Of a stretch of 64,000 bases of DNA, positions 12,467 to 24,222 are shown in pieces; position 1 is the first letter of the stretch; the number at the start of each line of letters is the position of its first letter. The position numbers were made by a program, and so were the translations under genes. The stretch is from Aquilaria yunnanensis (Eukaryota; Streptophyta; Magnoliopsida; Malvales; Thymelaeaceae). The notes under the pieces are model-generated. The model did not search any database. It saw only the letters and a program-made list of their open reading frames with translations, and was not told the origin of the DNA. The stretch lies in the NCBI GenBank assembly GCA_039654915.1, contig CM077593.1, positions 39,774,501 through 39,838,500 on the forward strand, read 5' to 3'.

Positions 12467-14516
12467 TTACCCACTCTAGGGTAGTCCAATTATGGTGCCA
12501 AAACTGTGCATTTAAACTCCCAGGTTTGGTGTGTCCTGTAGGTCATCAGAACAACACCCCTAGTGTACATACTCAAGTGACCTTCTTGAGTACTATGTAA
12601 ATACATGCATATTGGTGTAACCATAACACACATATTTACATTTATGCACACTATGGTAGCTAAAAAGGAAAACACTAGCACAAGTCTTAGTTTTGGCTTC
12701 CACACATTAGGCAATCTTGTTAAGTTCTAGTGACCAGCCACTGCACCTGTAACTTCCACTAAGAAAATGTATCATTATAGCCACATACTCCCTTTCTTCT
12801 TTGCTCCATTAACAAGTAGAGACATAGAAAAAACCAAGGAATTTTTTTTTACATCAATAGCCCACCTATGGACCAAGTTATGGATTTTTTAAGTTGGTTA
12901 CAAAATTCTGACCAAATGAACAGTAACTTATCCAACTTTGCAATGTCATATATTTGGCTACAGGGCTCTAAATCCATAAATTCCAAATCCAAATCAACCA
13001 TATAGATGTATTCTAGGTGTGGTCAAAATTTGATACCAATATTCATTCTACACAGGAAGATATTAAACTTTAGGTCCAGAGTCAAAATTCTGGCAACTTT
13101 TGGACCATTTTGTCCATACAATTTTTCCAAACCATGCAAATACTTCATTCAAAAGGGGAAAGCCCTCCAAGGCTATCCCATATATGTCCATTACACATAG
13201 GAATTATATTCCATTTATTTTAACAACTTTATGTGGCCAAAACAGAATTTCCAAGTAACCAGCCCATCATTCACACTTGGCAGCTTTGCACCACATCACT
13301 TTCATAGCCAAAACATTACTCAAATGTTCACATACTTGTCTCATTTTACATACACTACATGTACATGCATAAATACACTGCATAATGGTCTTAACTCAGC
13401 TAAATACACACCCTAAGTTACAGGAGTGCTTGAGACACAATGGACTCCCGAACAGGATGCTGGACAGCTGCTGCACATCACAATAAGTGCCACCATTAAA
13501 AATGCCAAATGTGCTCCTAAAATCCCCAAAAATTTCCAGATCATAACTAGACATATGGAAGTTCGTGTACCTAAAATTTCAGATTAAAAATAAAACCACA
13601 AAGGTTAGTTTGAAGGTGATCTTTCAGCTGGACCTGAAATGACAGAATTGAGGGGAGTAAGTTTCATTGAGAAACTTAGTAAGGGTAGCACTTGGATTCA
13701 ATAGGAAATGTAACCATCATTAAAACATGCATCCAAAGACACTAAAACACAAAAAACACAATGCATATATACAAGATATAGCAACCAAATACAACAGCCA
13801 AACACAAACAACAAACACATGAAATGTGGCAGCAACAATAACCATAGGTTAGTCCATAAATCATGCAATAAAAATAAATAAATCACTATGGCAGCCCTCC
13901 TCAAGCTAATTCTTGGTCTTAGGAGGATTTTAACAGTATTTAGTACTAACTTTGGGCTCTAGAAACCCTTGCTTTACTGCCATCATTGTGCACTTCACAC
14001 TAGGTCACAAAACCTTCAATAAGTGCACTCCCCTCACTAAGCTTGGTTCATCAAGCTCATGGCTCTCTTCCAAGCTTAGCCCTACCTCCATGGATGTTTG
14101 AAAATTGTAGAAAACAGTCCATGAGAGCAAGAGAACCCTTACCTTGATGCGTATGCTGAAATTGGAGCATGATCCTAGGTGCACTCAAGTCTTAGCACCA
14201 CATAGCTTCCAATTGCTCTTTCTTGCTTTCTTTTGCCAACAATTTCAATCTTGGAGGTATCATAGCTACAGAGGAAGTGTGGTTGTGTTCTTGCATTGGA
14301 GGAGAATGAAAATGAGAGAGGGATAAGTGATTTGGCCACTTAAATAGCCTTAAATGAGTTTCAGGGCACAAAACACACATAACAAGCTTAACCTTGCTTT
14401 ATGCCATTTTCTTTCTCACTAATTATGGTTTCTTTGTCTTAAACTCATTGGTACACATGTGCCCAACATTTTTGACTAATTATCAACTCTTGGCTGCCTC
14501 CCCCATGGTGGGATAA
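12467..14516. repeat. Direct repeat copy 2, LTR-like, family unknown
   Basis: Starts TGTTACCCACTC, matches copy 1 to about 14250, then extends to the copia LTR boundary at 14517. Read on the minus strand, a TATA-like TATTTAAG lies near 14340 and a TGTTGGGCACATG start near 14468. One possibility is therefore an LTR in minus orientation of about 2.0 kb (14468 down to 12467). No primer site or polypurine tract confirms this. Confidence 0.55.
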
Positions 14517-15931
14517 TGTTGGGTTTCGGGAGCCAAACAGCGCAGTGGAATTTAACCGAAACCCTCCAGGATCCAAGTGAAACGGGGTAAACCGGGTGTT
14601 CGAAAATTTCATACCTAATTTTTGGTTGAGATCTCTCACTCAACTGTAGAGTCGAATCACAAAACCTGAACAGTTGACGTGTTCAGGCTCTCTATGGTAT
14701 CCACACGAGCCTCTCGGGATCACCATGCTTCCACCACGTCCCGGCAGATGCATTTCTCTTGCGCTCGGAGTGCTAGCTTGCGTCCTCCAAGGAATTGCAA
14801 GAGAGGAGTGTGGCTGTCCTTTTGGGAGGCTAGGGCAAGGAGACCTGAGAATTTCTCACTTAAAATTTGTATTTATAGTGAGACTCAACTTCCAGGCCTA
14901 ATGGGTTTCAAAGCCCTAATCCAATTAGGATTTAATTTCGGGCTTAATAATGGCTCAACTCCTTGGCCCATTATTAATACGAAATTAAAGTGAAACCATA
15001 ACCCAAATAATTAGCCCATGCACTCTAATGATCCAAATAGCTCTATGTGTGCGACCCAATAGGCTCTTGCCATGTTGGCAATGATCATAAATCACATTTA
15101 TGATCATAAGCAATGAGCGGTGTCTAGCAACACATCATTGCTACCCAAGTGACAAGATGTCGGTGAATCGACTAAACCTTTATGATCATCACTGATATAT
15201 GCCATTGTCCCTTTGTCCAAGATATCAAGACTAAGCACGAGACATGGAATGTGTCACTCTCGTATAGCCCAATCTTTGGTTTCTTGATTATCGAGTAGAC
15301 CAACTTAAACTGACGACATTGATATCATATATCAACTCATCGAAGCATGGCCATGCATTTTCTAAGTCTCACTCTATCAAGGGGCCCAAAGATATCACTC
15401 CTGTTACATAGGAGGGACAAATCCCATCTTGATCATACAAATCCCTCTGCATGATATGTGACATACCCAATGACCTCCTTCAAGTTCACTCAGTTACGAG
15501 CAACAAAGGAAAGTATCAAAGTATGTGACTCACATGTAGGGAACCTTGATGATCTTAGGTCGAAGGACTACATATACCATGATCACTATGAGAATCACTT
15601 ATGACACTCATATAACGATCCACGAAGTGTTCTCATGGTGGGTCGGTCCAGTACACAAGTTCTCCAACTTGTACCCATATGTAGACTACATATCTCATAT
15701 TAGTCTCCACATATGCTAGTCATTATGTATTATTGCAACCCACTCCACAATAATACTAGACTAGGGACATTTAAGAATATCATTATTCTAGGGTTACAAT
15801 TATGTTTATTACGTTACGCAGAAACAAAACAACAAACATAATTGCTGGATTAATGCCTCAATAAAATATCATGACTCAATGTGCAAAAATACAATCATCT
15901 CATGATTGGCTTTTTGGGCACAATACTAACA
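14517..15931 (-). repeat. Ty1/copia LTR, minus strand, complete, 1,415 bp
   Basis: The reverse complement starts TGTTAGTATTGTGCCC at 15931 and ends ACCCAACA at 14517. It matches, in opposite orientation, the copia LTR pieces at 48253-48489, 62017-62187 and 63043-64000. Open frames near 14674-14993 fall inside this LTR and are not genes. Confidence 0.92.
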
Positions 15932-16057
15932 ATCTTCCACTTGCACTAAAAGCCAATCATCCATGTATCTAATACCAATGGACCTAGAATGGCTATCATG
16001 CTTCTGCTGCGTAAGGGGCTTTGTCAGTGGATCAGCAATGTTGCTGTCTGTCGAAGT
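15926..16057 (-). pseudogene. pol: Copia pol C-terminal end (last ~43 codons of RNase H)
   Basis: On the minus strand the frame reads TSTDSNIADPLTKPL and ends with a stop at 15928-15926, inside the LTR start, exactly like the plus-strand copy at 59677-62022. Upstream of 16057 the copia sequence stops and truncated Tat LTR begins. Confidence 0.9.
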
Positions 16058-16573
16058 GGGATGTTCTCTGAATGTCTGGGCGTAGAGGACAAGTAGCTGG
16101 TGGCAGGCTTCCTTGAGCCTTGAGCCGAGATGGGCCATGATGTGACTTTGATGGCGTCGGCGTGTCAGAGCACCGTTTGAGGCGGCTTGTGACATTTGTG
16201 GGCGACATGTCAGAGGCTTCCTTAATTGCTCCTGCCGTACTCCCGAGGTCCCTGGGTGCGGTAGTCCTCTAGTACGGACCGTGCCACTTCGAGAAACATG
16301 CCCCCAGTTCGGGGGTTCCCAGATTTAGGGAGTTCCGCCTTCGGGAAGATCATGTTCGGCCCGCACTAGCTGGTGCCACTTTTCCGAAGGCAGTCTGTTT
16401 ACTACCTCGGGGGGGCTAATAGTATCCTCAAGTTCCTTGGCGTGACGAGCTCGGGCTCTTCGGCTTTTCTCCAAGGTGTATGATCCCACCTTTTTCCGGG
16501 TAGCGCCAGATCTCCTGGCCATTCTGGTGGCAAGGAGTTCAGCCAGGCGGAGGCGATAGTCCTTTGGCTATCA
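16058..16573 (-). repeat. Tat-A 3' LTR, truncated to 516 bp
   Basis: On the minus strand it starts TGATAGCCAAAGG at 16573. It loses about 340 bp of its 3' end relative to the 5' LTR at 43887-44745 and ends abruptly against copia pol at about 16057. The polypurine tract GGGGGGCATG (minus strand) occupies 16574-16583. Confidence 0.9.
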
Positions 16574-17347
16574 CATGCCCCCCTTCGGAAAGCCGAAGTG
16601 ACAACTTCGGTTTTGTTTTCTTTCCAAGGATGTTCTTTGGGAGTCTATAAAGAGTAACACCAGTGTCGAAGGTACACTTCTTGCCCAATGGTATGGGTTG
16701 CTCGGCCTTGGCCTGTTTTTTGGTGTCTCCGAGGCAAAGCCTGTGCCGAAGATGCACCTCTTGCCCGAAGGTATGGGCTGTTCGGCCATAGCCCGTCTTT
16801 TGGTGTCTTCGAGGCAACCTGCTTCTTTGCCTTTGCAAGTTTGTGCAGCGTCGCGTCTGATGGCCAAGTGCGTCAGTCTGAGCGACGCGTCCCAGTTTTT
16901 TAGGGATGTCAGGAGACGTGTCTCCTATTTTGGTGCGATGGTTGAAACGTGGTGCACTGTCATTGGAGCAGAGTCGCGTCGTTTACAGAGAGCACGTCTT
17001 TTTAGGCGCAGAGTGCAGTTACGGCGACGGTTCGCCTTTAAAGGGCAGTTATGACGTCATTTCGGTTACCCACCCTTGGCCTATAAATAGCCCATTCCGT
17101 GATAGCCTCTTTTGCTTTTGCTTCTGCTCTTTCCCTGCTTGTCCTTTTCTGTGCCCTTTCTCTTGCTTTTGTGGCGGAGCTGTTTTAACAGAGCTTTTTC
17201 CGGCAACCTTTTATGACGGCGACCTCCGATTTTGGCAAGTCTTTTGGTGGGTTTTTTCTTTCCAGAGTCTTTTAATACCTCTGTTTTTTTGAGTTTTTGC
17301 CGAAAGTTGTTTTCTTGCCTCTTTCCGAACTCATTTTTCTGTCCAAA
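16574..17347. other. Tat-A region between polypurine tract and antisense gene
   Basis: No coding content. From left: a degenerate ~80-bp tandem repeat (about 16640-16835, units with GGTGTCT.CGAGGCAA), then the upstream and 5' untranslated region of the antisense gene with its TATA box at 17082. Confidence 0.75.
17051..17090 (+). promoter_or_regulatory. Putative promoter of the Tat-A antisense gene
   Basis: ATGACGTCAT (17051-17060), a palindromic ACGT-core site of the kind bound by plant bZIP factors, lies 22 bases before TATAAATAG (17082-17090). The ATG is 266 bases downstream of the TATA box. The TATA box and flanks (GGCCTATAAATAGCCCATTC) are conserved in Tat-E on its minus strand at 58257-58265. 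The bZIP-type site is not. Confidence 0.6.
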
Positions 17348-19755
17348 ATGCCTATCCCTGAGAGCTGGCAGCCTCTTTTATCTCATCCTTGTTGCACCAC
17401 CCCTAAAAAATTAGAGAGGTGGAAGAAGAAGTTCTTTCGTCCCTCTTACGCCATTACCCGGCTGCCACGATCTGGCCACTATGCTTTTTCAAACCATAGT
17501 AACAAGGTTACCATTTTCCGAGCCCAGCTAAAGGCCGGACTTCGGTATCCTCCCCCGAAGATGGTTTGCGAGTTCTGCCAATTTCATGGCATTGCTGTGA
17601 ATCACCTTCCCCCGAACTCGTACTGTTATTTTAACGCCTTCCTCTGTATGTGTGGTGTCTTCGGGATAAAACCCCATTTTGTAATTTTCATTCAGTACTA
17701 CAAGCTCTTCGTGGTCTCGAAGGGTGGCTTCTATTTCATGCTACCTCGGGGATCCGGGAGCAAAAAATTCATGTTCACTTTTGCCACTAAGGACAGTTGG
17801 CGAGGGTGGCAACAGAAATTATTCTTCCTAAAGATAGATGAGCCCTGGTCGTATGTTCCGACCAAATCGGCTCGGGGAAGGCTGTATGTGGACGTCGTTG
17901 ATCCCAGGATACTGCTGACTCCAGAGTTCGCTCCCGTGTTCGAGGACTTCGACGGACGTATTCGCGCTGTCTCCGACTGGGCTCCCGAGGTCGCTCCGCG
18001 CTCCCTGTACCCCTTCCCCATTAACTGGAGGTTGATGACCGAAGAGGTCCTTCGAGAGTTAAGGGTGGTCAAGGAGCATGAGACTGACCTCGAGATGCTA
18101 GCTCCTGCTATCGCTGGGAAGGACTCCTGGTTGGTGCAGTTCCTTTGGGAGGAAGTTTCTTTCGAAATGCTTTTCGAAAGTAAGTTATCTTCTACTCCCT
18201 TGCAGTTTTTCCCTCGGACTTACGCTGATGTCTTTTTTCTTTTTCAGAGATAGGGGACGGGACTGCTGCATTCTACATGTCCCTTTTTTCTGACCAGGTG
18301 GAGAAGGGTGACCAGACAAAGAAGGCGGCTTCCCGAAGGCGGAAGTCTACTGGCGCTGGTCCTTCGGTGAAACGGGCAAAGAAAACTGCCCAGCTTCCTC
18401 AGCAAGAAATTTCCGAGGAGGCTGTCGAGGAGCCTAGGACAGCCGAGAATCCGCCGCCCGAGGCTTCTCCCGAGGTCCCTGCTGCCGACGTCCCTCCCCA
18501 GAGTCCTTCCGCGCCGCAGGCCCTTCTGGAGGCCGTGGTAGAGGCTCCTTCTGCCGAGGAGCGGCGCAAGAAGAAAGGCAAGGGGATTTCGATCAAGGAG
18601 TCTCAGGACTCCGAGGACGTCGTGACCGAAGTGCTGCCAGGTTTGTTGTTTTCAGAACAAGTATGGCTCTTTTGTTTTTCTGAAATTTCCTTTGTCTCTA
18701 ACCTGCTTCTCATTTTTGCCATGCAGGGGAGTTGCTTACTCCGAACTGGGCGGCCGAACACGCGAAGTTGCGGGCCCTTCGCGATGCCAAAGTTCCGCAG
18801 GGCAAGATACCCAAAGAGCCATTCTGGACATTCACGGAGGACAGGAACTTGTACTCTGAGGACTGTCCTCAAATGGCGAAGCAGATTTCGAAGGGGGTGC
18901 TTACAGAGGCCTCCTTCAAGGCTATTGCGGTGGCCCATCCGGGCGATGACACCCTCGCCGCGAAAGTTACCGAGCATGCTGCTTAGGTATGCTCTTCACA
19001 CCTTTTTCCCTTCAATTTTTCCTAAGTGCTTGGCTTTTACTGACCTTGCGTTCATCTTTTTGTAGCTGCTGGGGTACGCAGGCTTTCTCCGAGTTCGGGT
19101 CGCCAGGCAGATGGCGTTCCGAGCTTCGGCCTTAGAGGCCTTAGAAAAAGTGAAACTCACGTGCTCGGAATTGACCGCCAAGAACCAGCATCTGGCAGAT
19201 GCTGCGAAGAAAGAAGTTGCTGCCCTTCGGGAGGAGTTCCGGAAGGAAAAGGAAGACCTTGAGAAGGACTCCTCCCTGAAGATTGCTGACCTCGGTGATT
19301 AGGTGGCGGGGATGCTCGCTGCCAACCAAGACCTTCACAAGGATAAGTCAGATTCTGACAATCTCATACAGTCGTTGGTGACTGAGAAAAAGGCTCTTGA
19401 AGCCGAGGTCAAGTCTTTGAAGAAGGAGCCCGACGTTAAGAAGAGGATGAAGGCGCTGAAGAAGGAGGTTGCAGATTTGAAGGACGAGCTCAAGGACCTT
19501 GAGGTTGAGAAGGACAAATCCGACCAAATGACCAAGGTCGCCTTCCAGGACGAGTTCTGCCTTGCTCGGCACCAAGTCCTTCAGAGGTTCCCAGGTCTAG
19601 ACCTCTCTTTTTTGGAAGCTCTGAACATTCCCGAGGGGCCTCGGTGGTCCTGGTCAACAGTCGAGCACCTGAACCTGCCTTCCATAATTCCGGCGCCGAA
19701 GGTGGTGGAAAAGAGCACAGAGGCTGGTGGCTCCCGGGACGCCGAGAACTCTTAG
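17348..19755 (+). pseudogene. Tat-A antisense four-exon gene (gypsy-associated extra ORF)
   Basis: Runs opposite to Tat-A gag-pol. The exons I infer are 17348-18179, 18248-18640, 18727-18986 and 19066-19755. Introns of 68, 86 and 79 bp all start GT and end AG, and the total is 2,175 nt (725 codons), in frame throughout. Exon 1 encodes an N-terminal domain resembling the Pfam 'putative gypsy type transposon' family (landmarks CEFCQFHGIAVN, FYFMLPRGSGSKKF, KDSWRGWQ). Exon 2 is a proline/glutamate-rich linker with basic clusters (KRAKK) that could be a nuclear signal. Exon 4 is a long Lys/Glu coiled coil ending in a conserved FCLARHQVLQRFP box. Two TAG stops, at 18984 (last codon of exon 3, CAG in relatives) and 19300, break this copy. 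The molecular function is unknown. Confidence 0.85.
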
Positions 19756-20228
19756 GCTGTTTTAGGGGCCTTTTCCTTTTTTTCTCTTCATTTTTGTGCT
19801 CCTTCTTTGGGCACTTCTTCTTTGTAAGCCTGATCATTCTCAATGAATATTTTTTGGCTAAGTCTTTTATGCAAGATTTTGCATTTCCATCATCCCGGAC
19901 AAGGTCGCTCAAGAGACTTTTCGGAAAGTCAGAAAAATTTGACTAACTCTTTTTGCAAGATTTTGCATTTCCATTTGTCCCGAACACGTTCGCTCAAGAG
20001 ACTTCGGAAAACTATTCTGCGCCTGTTGCGGCGTGCACTTTTGAGAGATTTTTTCCATTTTTCCGAGCGTGATGCCTCAAGGGACTTCGGAAAATCACAT
20101 CTGCGCTTTGTCACGGCGAACACCTTCGTGAAATTCTGTCTTGCACCCTTTTGTACACTTAAGAATTTTTCTCAAGGACATTCTGTACTTAGGATATTTT
20201 TTGTACAACACAATCCTTCCGCTCCATC
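19756..20228. repeat. Tat-A spacer between antisense gene and pol, degenerate tandem repeats
   Basis: Three copies of a 30-base motif, on the plus strand roughly TCCCGAAC..GTTCGCTCAAG followed by GACTTCGGAAA, near 19895, 19978 and 20062. The same motif recurs in Tat-B, Tat-C and Tat-E at this position. No gene. Confidence 0.8.
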
Positions 20229-23200
20229 TTAAGCGTAGAATTTCTTCAGGGCGTCTGAGTGCCAAGTGTTTTTCAATTCTACGCCTTCGGTGTCACCAAG
20301 TTTGTACACGCCTTTTCGTACTTCGGCAAGAACCAGATAAGGTCCTTCCCAGTTCACGTGAAGTACTCCATGGGATGGCTTTCGGGGTGCAAAGTCAGCA
20401 TTTCAGAGAACGAGGTCCCCTTTCTTGATTTCTTTTGGCCTGGCTCGTAAATTTATAGCTGCGGCCACTCTTTGCTGGAAAGCTTTTCTTCTCAGCTCAG
20501 CTATTTCTCTGTGTTCGCCGACGAGGTCGAGCTTCATTCTTAGGCCGAGGTCGTTTCCACCTTCATCAAATACTTGCACCCGTACTGATGGTCTAACTAT
20601 CTTGATAGGGATGATGGCCTCTGTTCCGAAGACGAGTGAGAAGGGAGTCTCCCCTGTGGCCCTTCGGGGCGTCGTTCGGTAACTCCGTAATACGCTTTGG
20701 AGTTCTCCTGGCCGTTTCCCTTTTGCTTCCCCCAGTCTCTTTTTCAGGCCATCTTTTATGGTCCTGTTAGATACCTCCACCTGCCCGTTGCTTTGGGGGT
20801 GAGCTACTGGGGCAAAGTGCATCTTTATTCCAAGGTCGCTGATAAATTCCTGGAATCCTTTCTCTATGAATTGGGATCCACTATCAGCCACTAGTACCCT
20901 CGGTATGCCGAATCTGCATACGATGTTCTTCCATACAAACTTTTGCGCTTCTTTCGCCGAGAAAGTTGCTAGCGGTTCTGCCTTGACCCATTTGGAGAAA
21001 TAGTCTACTGGTACCACGCAGAATTTCACGCCTCCGGGCGCTGCGAGGAGTGGCCTAATAAGGTCTATACCCCAGACTGCGAAAGGCCAGGGATAGTCAG
21101 CCGAAGTTACCATTTCCGAGGGTGCCCTCTGGATGTTCGCGTGTCTCTGGCAACTACCGCATTTTCGGACGAACTGCCTTGCGTCTTTTCTTATGGTAGG
21201 CCAGAAGTATCCCAGGCGAAGTATCACTACCTCCAGGGCATCAGTTCCAATGTGTGAACCACACATGCCTTTGTGGACTTCTTCAAGGATCATTTCAGTA
21301 TCCTCTTCGTTCAAACATCTTTGCAGCGGATTCGCGTATCCCTGTCAGTATAGTTCTTCACCGATTAGGAAGAAATAGCCGGAGTGCCTTCGCAATTTTG
21401 CAGCGTCACTGGGGTGTTCGGGGAGCACATTTTCCACGAGGTACCTTTTTATTGGATCCGTCCATCCTTTTCCCGAGGTCGCTATACTCAGTACTAAGAT
21501 GCTCGGATGGTCTAGCACCTCGGTGTAGGTCTTTGACTTCGCCAAGCAGTCTGCTTCGGTGTTTTTCCGCCGAGGTACATTTTCGATCCGTACGGCGTCA
21601 AACTCTTGAATGAGTTTTGCTACCAGCTCGTGGTATTTTGCCAAGGTTGGTCCTTCGCCCCGTAGTCTCCTGCCGTCTGCCGAACTATTAGCTGGGAATC
21701 ACTGTGAGCCTTTAAGTTTCTCACGCCAATTTTTCTGGCCAGTCGTAATCCCGCTATGAGGGCCTCATACTCAGCCACATTGTTAGTGGCGTTGAAGTTA
21801 AACTTGATAGCCTTCATTACCTCTAGGCCTTCGGGGCCTCTGATAATTACCCCAGCTCCCTGGTGTTCGGACCCCGAGGCTCCGTCAACATGTAAGGTCC
21901 ATTCTGGCTCACCTTCGTTCAGATCCGGATGACTGTCCTCAGTGGTGGGTATTTCAGCAATGAATTCTGCCAGTGCTTGAGCTTTTATGGCCTTCCGAGG
22001 TTCATAGGTGATATCGTGTTCGTCAAGCTCTATACACCACATGGAGAGCCTTCCCGAATGATCCACTTTCCTCATAACATCCCGTAGTGGTAGGCTACTT
22101 CGGACAATGATGGGGTGAGCCTGAAAGCGTGGTCGCAGCCTTCTCCCTGCAAGCACCAAGGCGTATATAGCTTTTTGCAGCAGAGGGTACTTGACTTCGG
22201 CGCCATGCAGGGATTTGCTTACATAGTGGACCGGCCATTGTTTTGGCCCTTCTTCTTTCACGAGGACTGAGCTCACAGCTTTTTCCGTGACGGCGAGGTA
22301 TAATACGAGGGGCTCTCCCTCGCGAGGTTGTCGCAGAGTCGGCAGGCTGGCTAGGTAGATTTTGAGTTCTTCCCAGGCTTTTTGGCAGTCTTGATCGCAA
22401 GGATGATCATCCCTTCCGAGGTTGCCTTCCTTTTTTGCTGCCTTAGTGAGGACTTTGAAGAAAGGCCGACACCTATCTCCGTACCTGGAAATGAACCTGC
22501 GAAGAGAGGTTATTCTTCCGGTGAGTCTCTACACGTCTTTTACTATGGCAGGAGTTCGGAACTCGAGCAGAGCCTTAATTTTTTTGGGGTTAGCATCAAT
22601 GCCTCTTTCGGATACCATGTACCCAAGGAACTTTCCCGAGGTCACCCCGAACATGCACTTTTCAGGATTGAGACGAATCACGAAGGCTCTGAGCTTTTGG
22701 AAGGTTTCCTCTAGATCTGCAACGTGGTTGCGAGGGAGCTTGCTTTTGACTATCATATCGTCAACATACACCTCCATGTTTCTCCCCGTTTGGTCCTTAA
22801 ACACCTTGTTCATCAACCTTTGGTAGGTGGCTCCTGCATTTTTAAGCCCGAAGGGCATCCTGACGTAGCAGTATGTTCCTCCCTCGGTGATGAAGGCGGT
22901 TTTTTCTTCATCTTCGGGGTCCATCCTTATTTGAAGGTAGCCGCTGAAGGCGTCTAGGAAACTTAGGAGCCCGTATTCGGCAGTTGAGTCTACCAGTTGG
23001 TCTATTGGTGGAAGAGGGTATGAGTCTTTCGGGCAAGCATCGTTCAAGTTTCTGAAGTCGATGCACATCCGAAGTTAGTTGCTGCATTCTTTTGTGGCAA
23101 TTACCACATTGCTTAACCATTCAAGGTATTTGACCTCCCTGATGACTTAAGCGTCTAACAGGCGCTGGACTTCGGTTTTCACAAAGTTGCTCTTATGGGC

Positions 23201-23345
23201 TGAGATGCTTCGCTTATTTTGCCGGACAGGCTTTGCTTCCAGGCTTACTTTGAGGCTAAGCTGTATTATGCCAGGGTGCACCCCTGGCATGTCTTTCGAC
23301 GAGTAGGCAAAGAGATCTTTATTTCCCAATAGAAAAGATACAAGG
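20229..23345 (-). pseudogene. pol: Tat-A pol: RT, RNase H, second RNase H, integrase
   Basis: Read on the minus strand from 23345. The RT has the Tat-type block FLDAFSGY and catalytic YVDD. A Ty3 RNase H remnant follows, then a second RNase H of archaeal/plant type (VDGASGSEHQGAGV...AHSDSQL), a hallmark of the Tat clade. The integrase has an HHCC finger (HKGMCGSH, CGSCQRH) and a DDE triad in GIDL, ADSGSQ and NGQVE. The C-terminus ends in KNTWHSDALKKFYA, with a stop at 20229-20231. Stops near 23075 and 23150 and several frameshifts make it inactive. The 5' end of this segment joins the protease segment at 24223 across a solo LTR; the protein reads through without loss once that is removed. Confidence 0.9.
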
Positions 23346-24222
23346 TGATCGCCATGGGCCTCATCGTTTAGAGTCATGGTGACTGTTGGAGAGACTTCTA
23401 GGAGGAAGCACGCCTGGAGGATGGTGCGCCCAAGGGAGAGTACCTGAGATGCTCAGAAAAAGTGGGTTAGGAGGCCCCCGGAATGTGTTTTCGGGGGGGG
23501 GAGCCTTCGACGCCCAAGTCAGTGGTGGCTGAGAAAAGGCAGAGGAAATAGCACAAAGGGGCTGAAGAGTCTCGCCTGGTGATTTTCTCAGAGTCTGGGA
23601 GTCAGACCTTTTGCTAACCAACCTCCTGCCAAGTATTTATTTCCTGGTATTTATAGGAGTGCCTAGCCCATTCAAATCGCGACACGTGTTCGGTCGGGTG
23701 TTCCCTGAGTTTCTGGGCGTAAGGGACAGATAGCTGGTAGCAGGTTGCCTTGAGCCTTGTGCTGAGATGGGCCATGATGTGATTTTGATGGCGTCAGCGT
23801 GTCAGAGCGCCTATTGAGGCGGCTTTATGACGTCTGTGAAAGGATGTGTCAGAGGCTTCCTTAAATGCTTCCTTAAATGCTCCTGCCGTACTCCCGAGGT
23901 CCCTGGGCGAGGTCGTCCTTTGGTACGGACGGTGCCTCTTCGGGAAACAAGCCCTCAGTTCGGGGGTACCCAGCTTCAAGGAGTTCCGCCTTCGGGGAGA
24001 TCATATTCAGCCCGCAATAGCTGGTGCCTCTTTTCCGAAGGTGATCTGTTTACAACCTCGGGGGGCTAGTAGTATCCTCAAGTTTCCTGGTGTACCGGGC
24101 TCGGAGCTCTTCAGCTATCTCCCGAGGTGTATGATCCCACCTTTTCTCGGGTAGCCAGTTTCTTCTGGCCATTCTTGTGGCAGGGAGTTCGGCCAGATAG
24201 AGGCGATAGCCTTTGGCTATCA
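23346..24222 (-). mobile_element. Solo LTR of the Tat family inside Tat-A pol
   Basis: On the minus strand it starts TGATAGCCAAAGGCTATC at 24222 and ends ..TGGCGATCA at 23346, 877 bp. The target duplication CAAGG occurs at 23341-23345 and 24223-24227. No internal region remains, as expected after LTR-LTR recombination. It shares with the Tat-E LTRs a small duplication (CTTCCTTAAATG twice) that Tat-A LTRs lack. Confidence 0.95.

Noticed and set aside
10677..13416. Small frames in the 1.8-kb direct repeats, including similar ones at 11359-11607 and 13698-13904
   Set aside because: Similar only because the DNA is repeated. They are hydrophobic low-complexity translations with no matching start or stop selection visible.
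14674..14993. Two overlapping frames of 75 and 104 codons
   Set aside because: They are inside the reverse copia LTR and have no counterpart in coding sequence.
17348..19755. Antisense spliced gene as an ordinary host gene
   Set aside because: The same gene occurs at the same place in five Tat copies, between integrase and polypurine tract and always opposite to pol, so it belongs to the element.
23346..24222. Interpreting this LTR as part of a second full element nested in Tat-A
   Set aside because: It has matching CAAGG duplications on both sides and no internal region, and the host protein is continuous across it, so it is a solo LTR.
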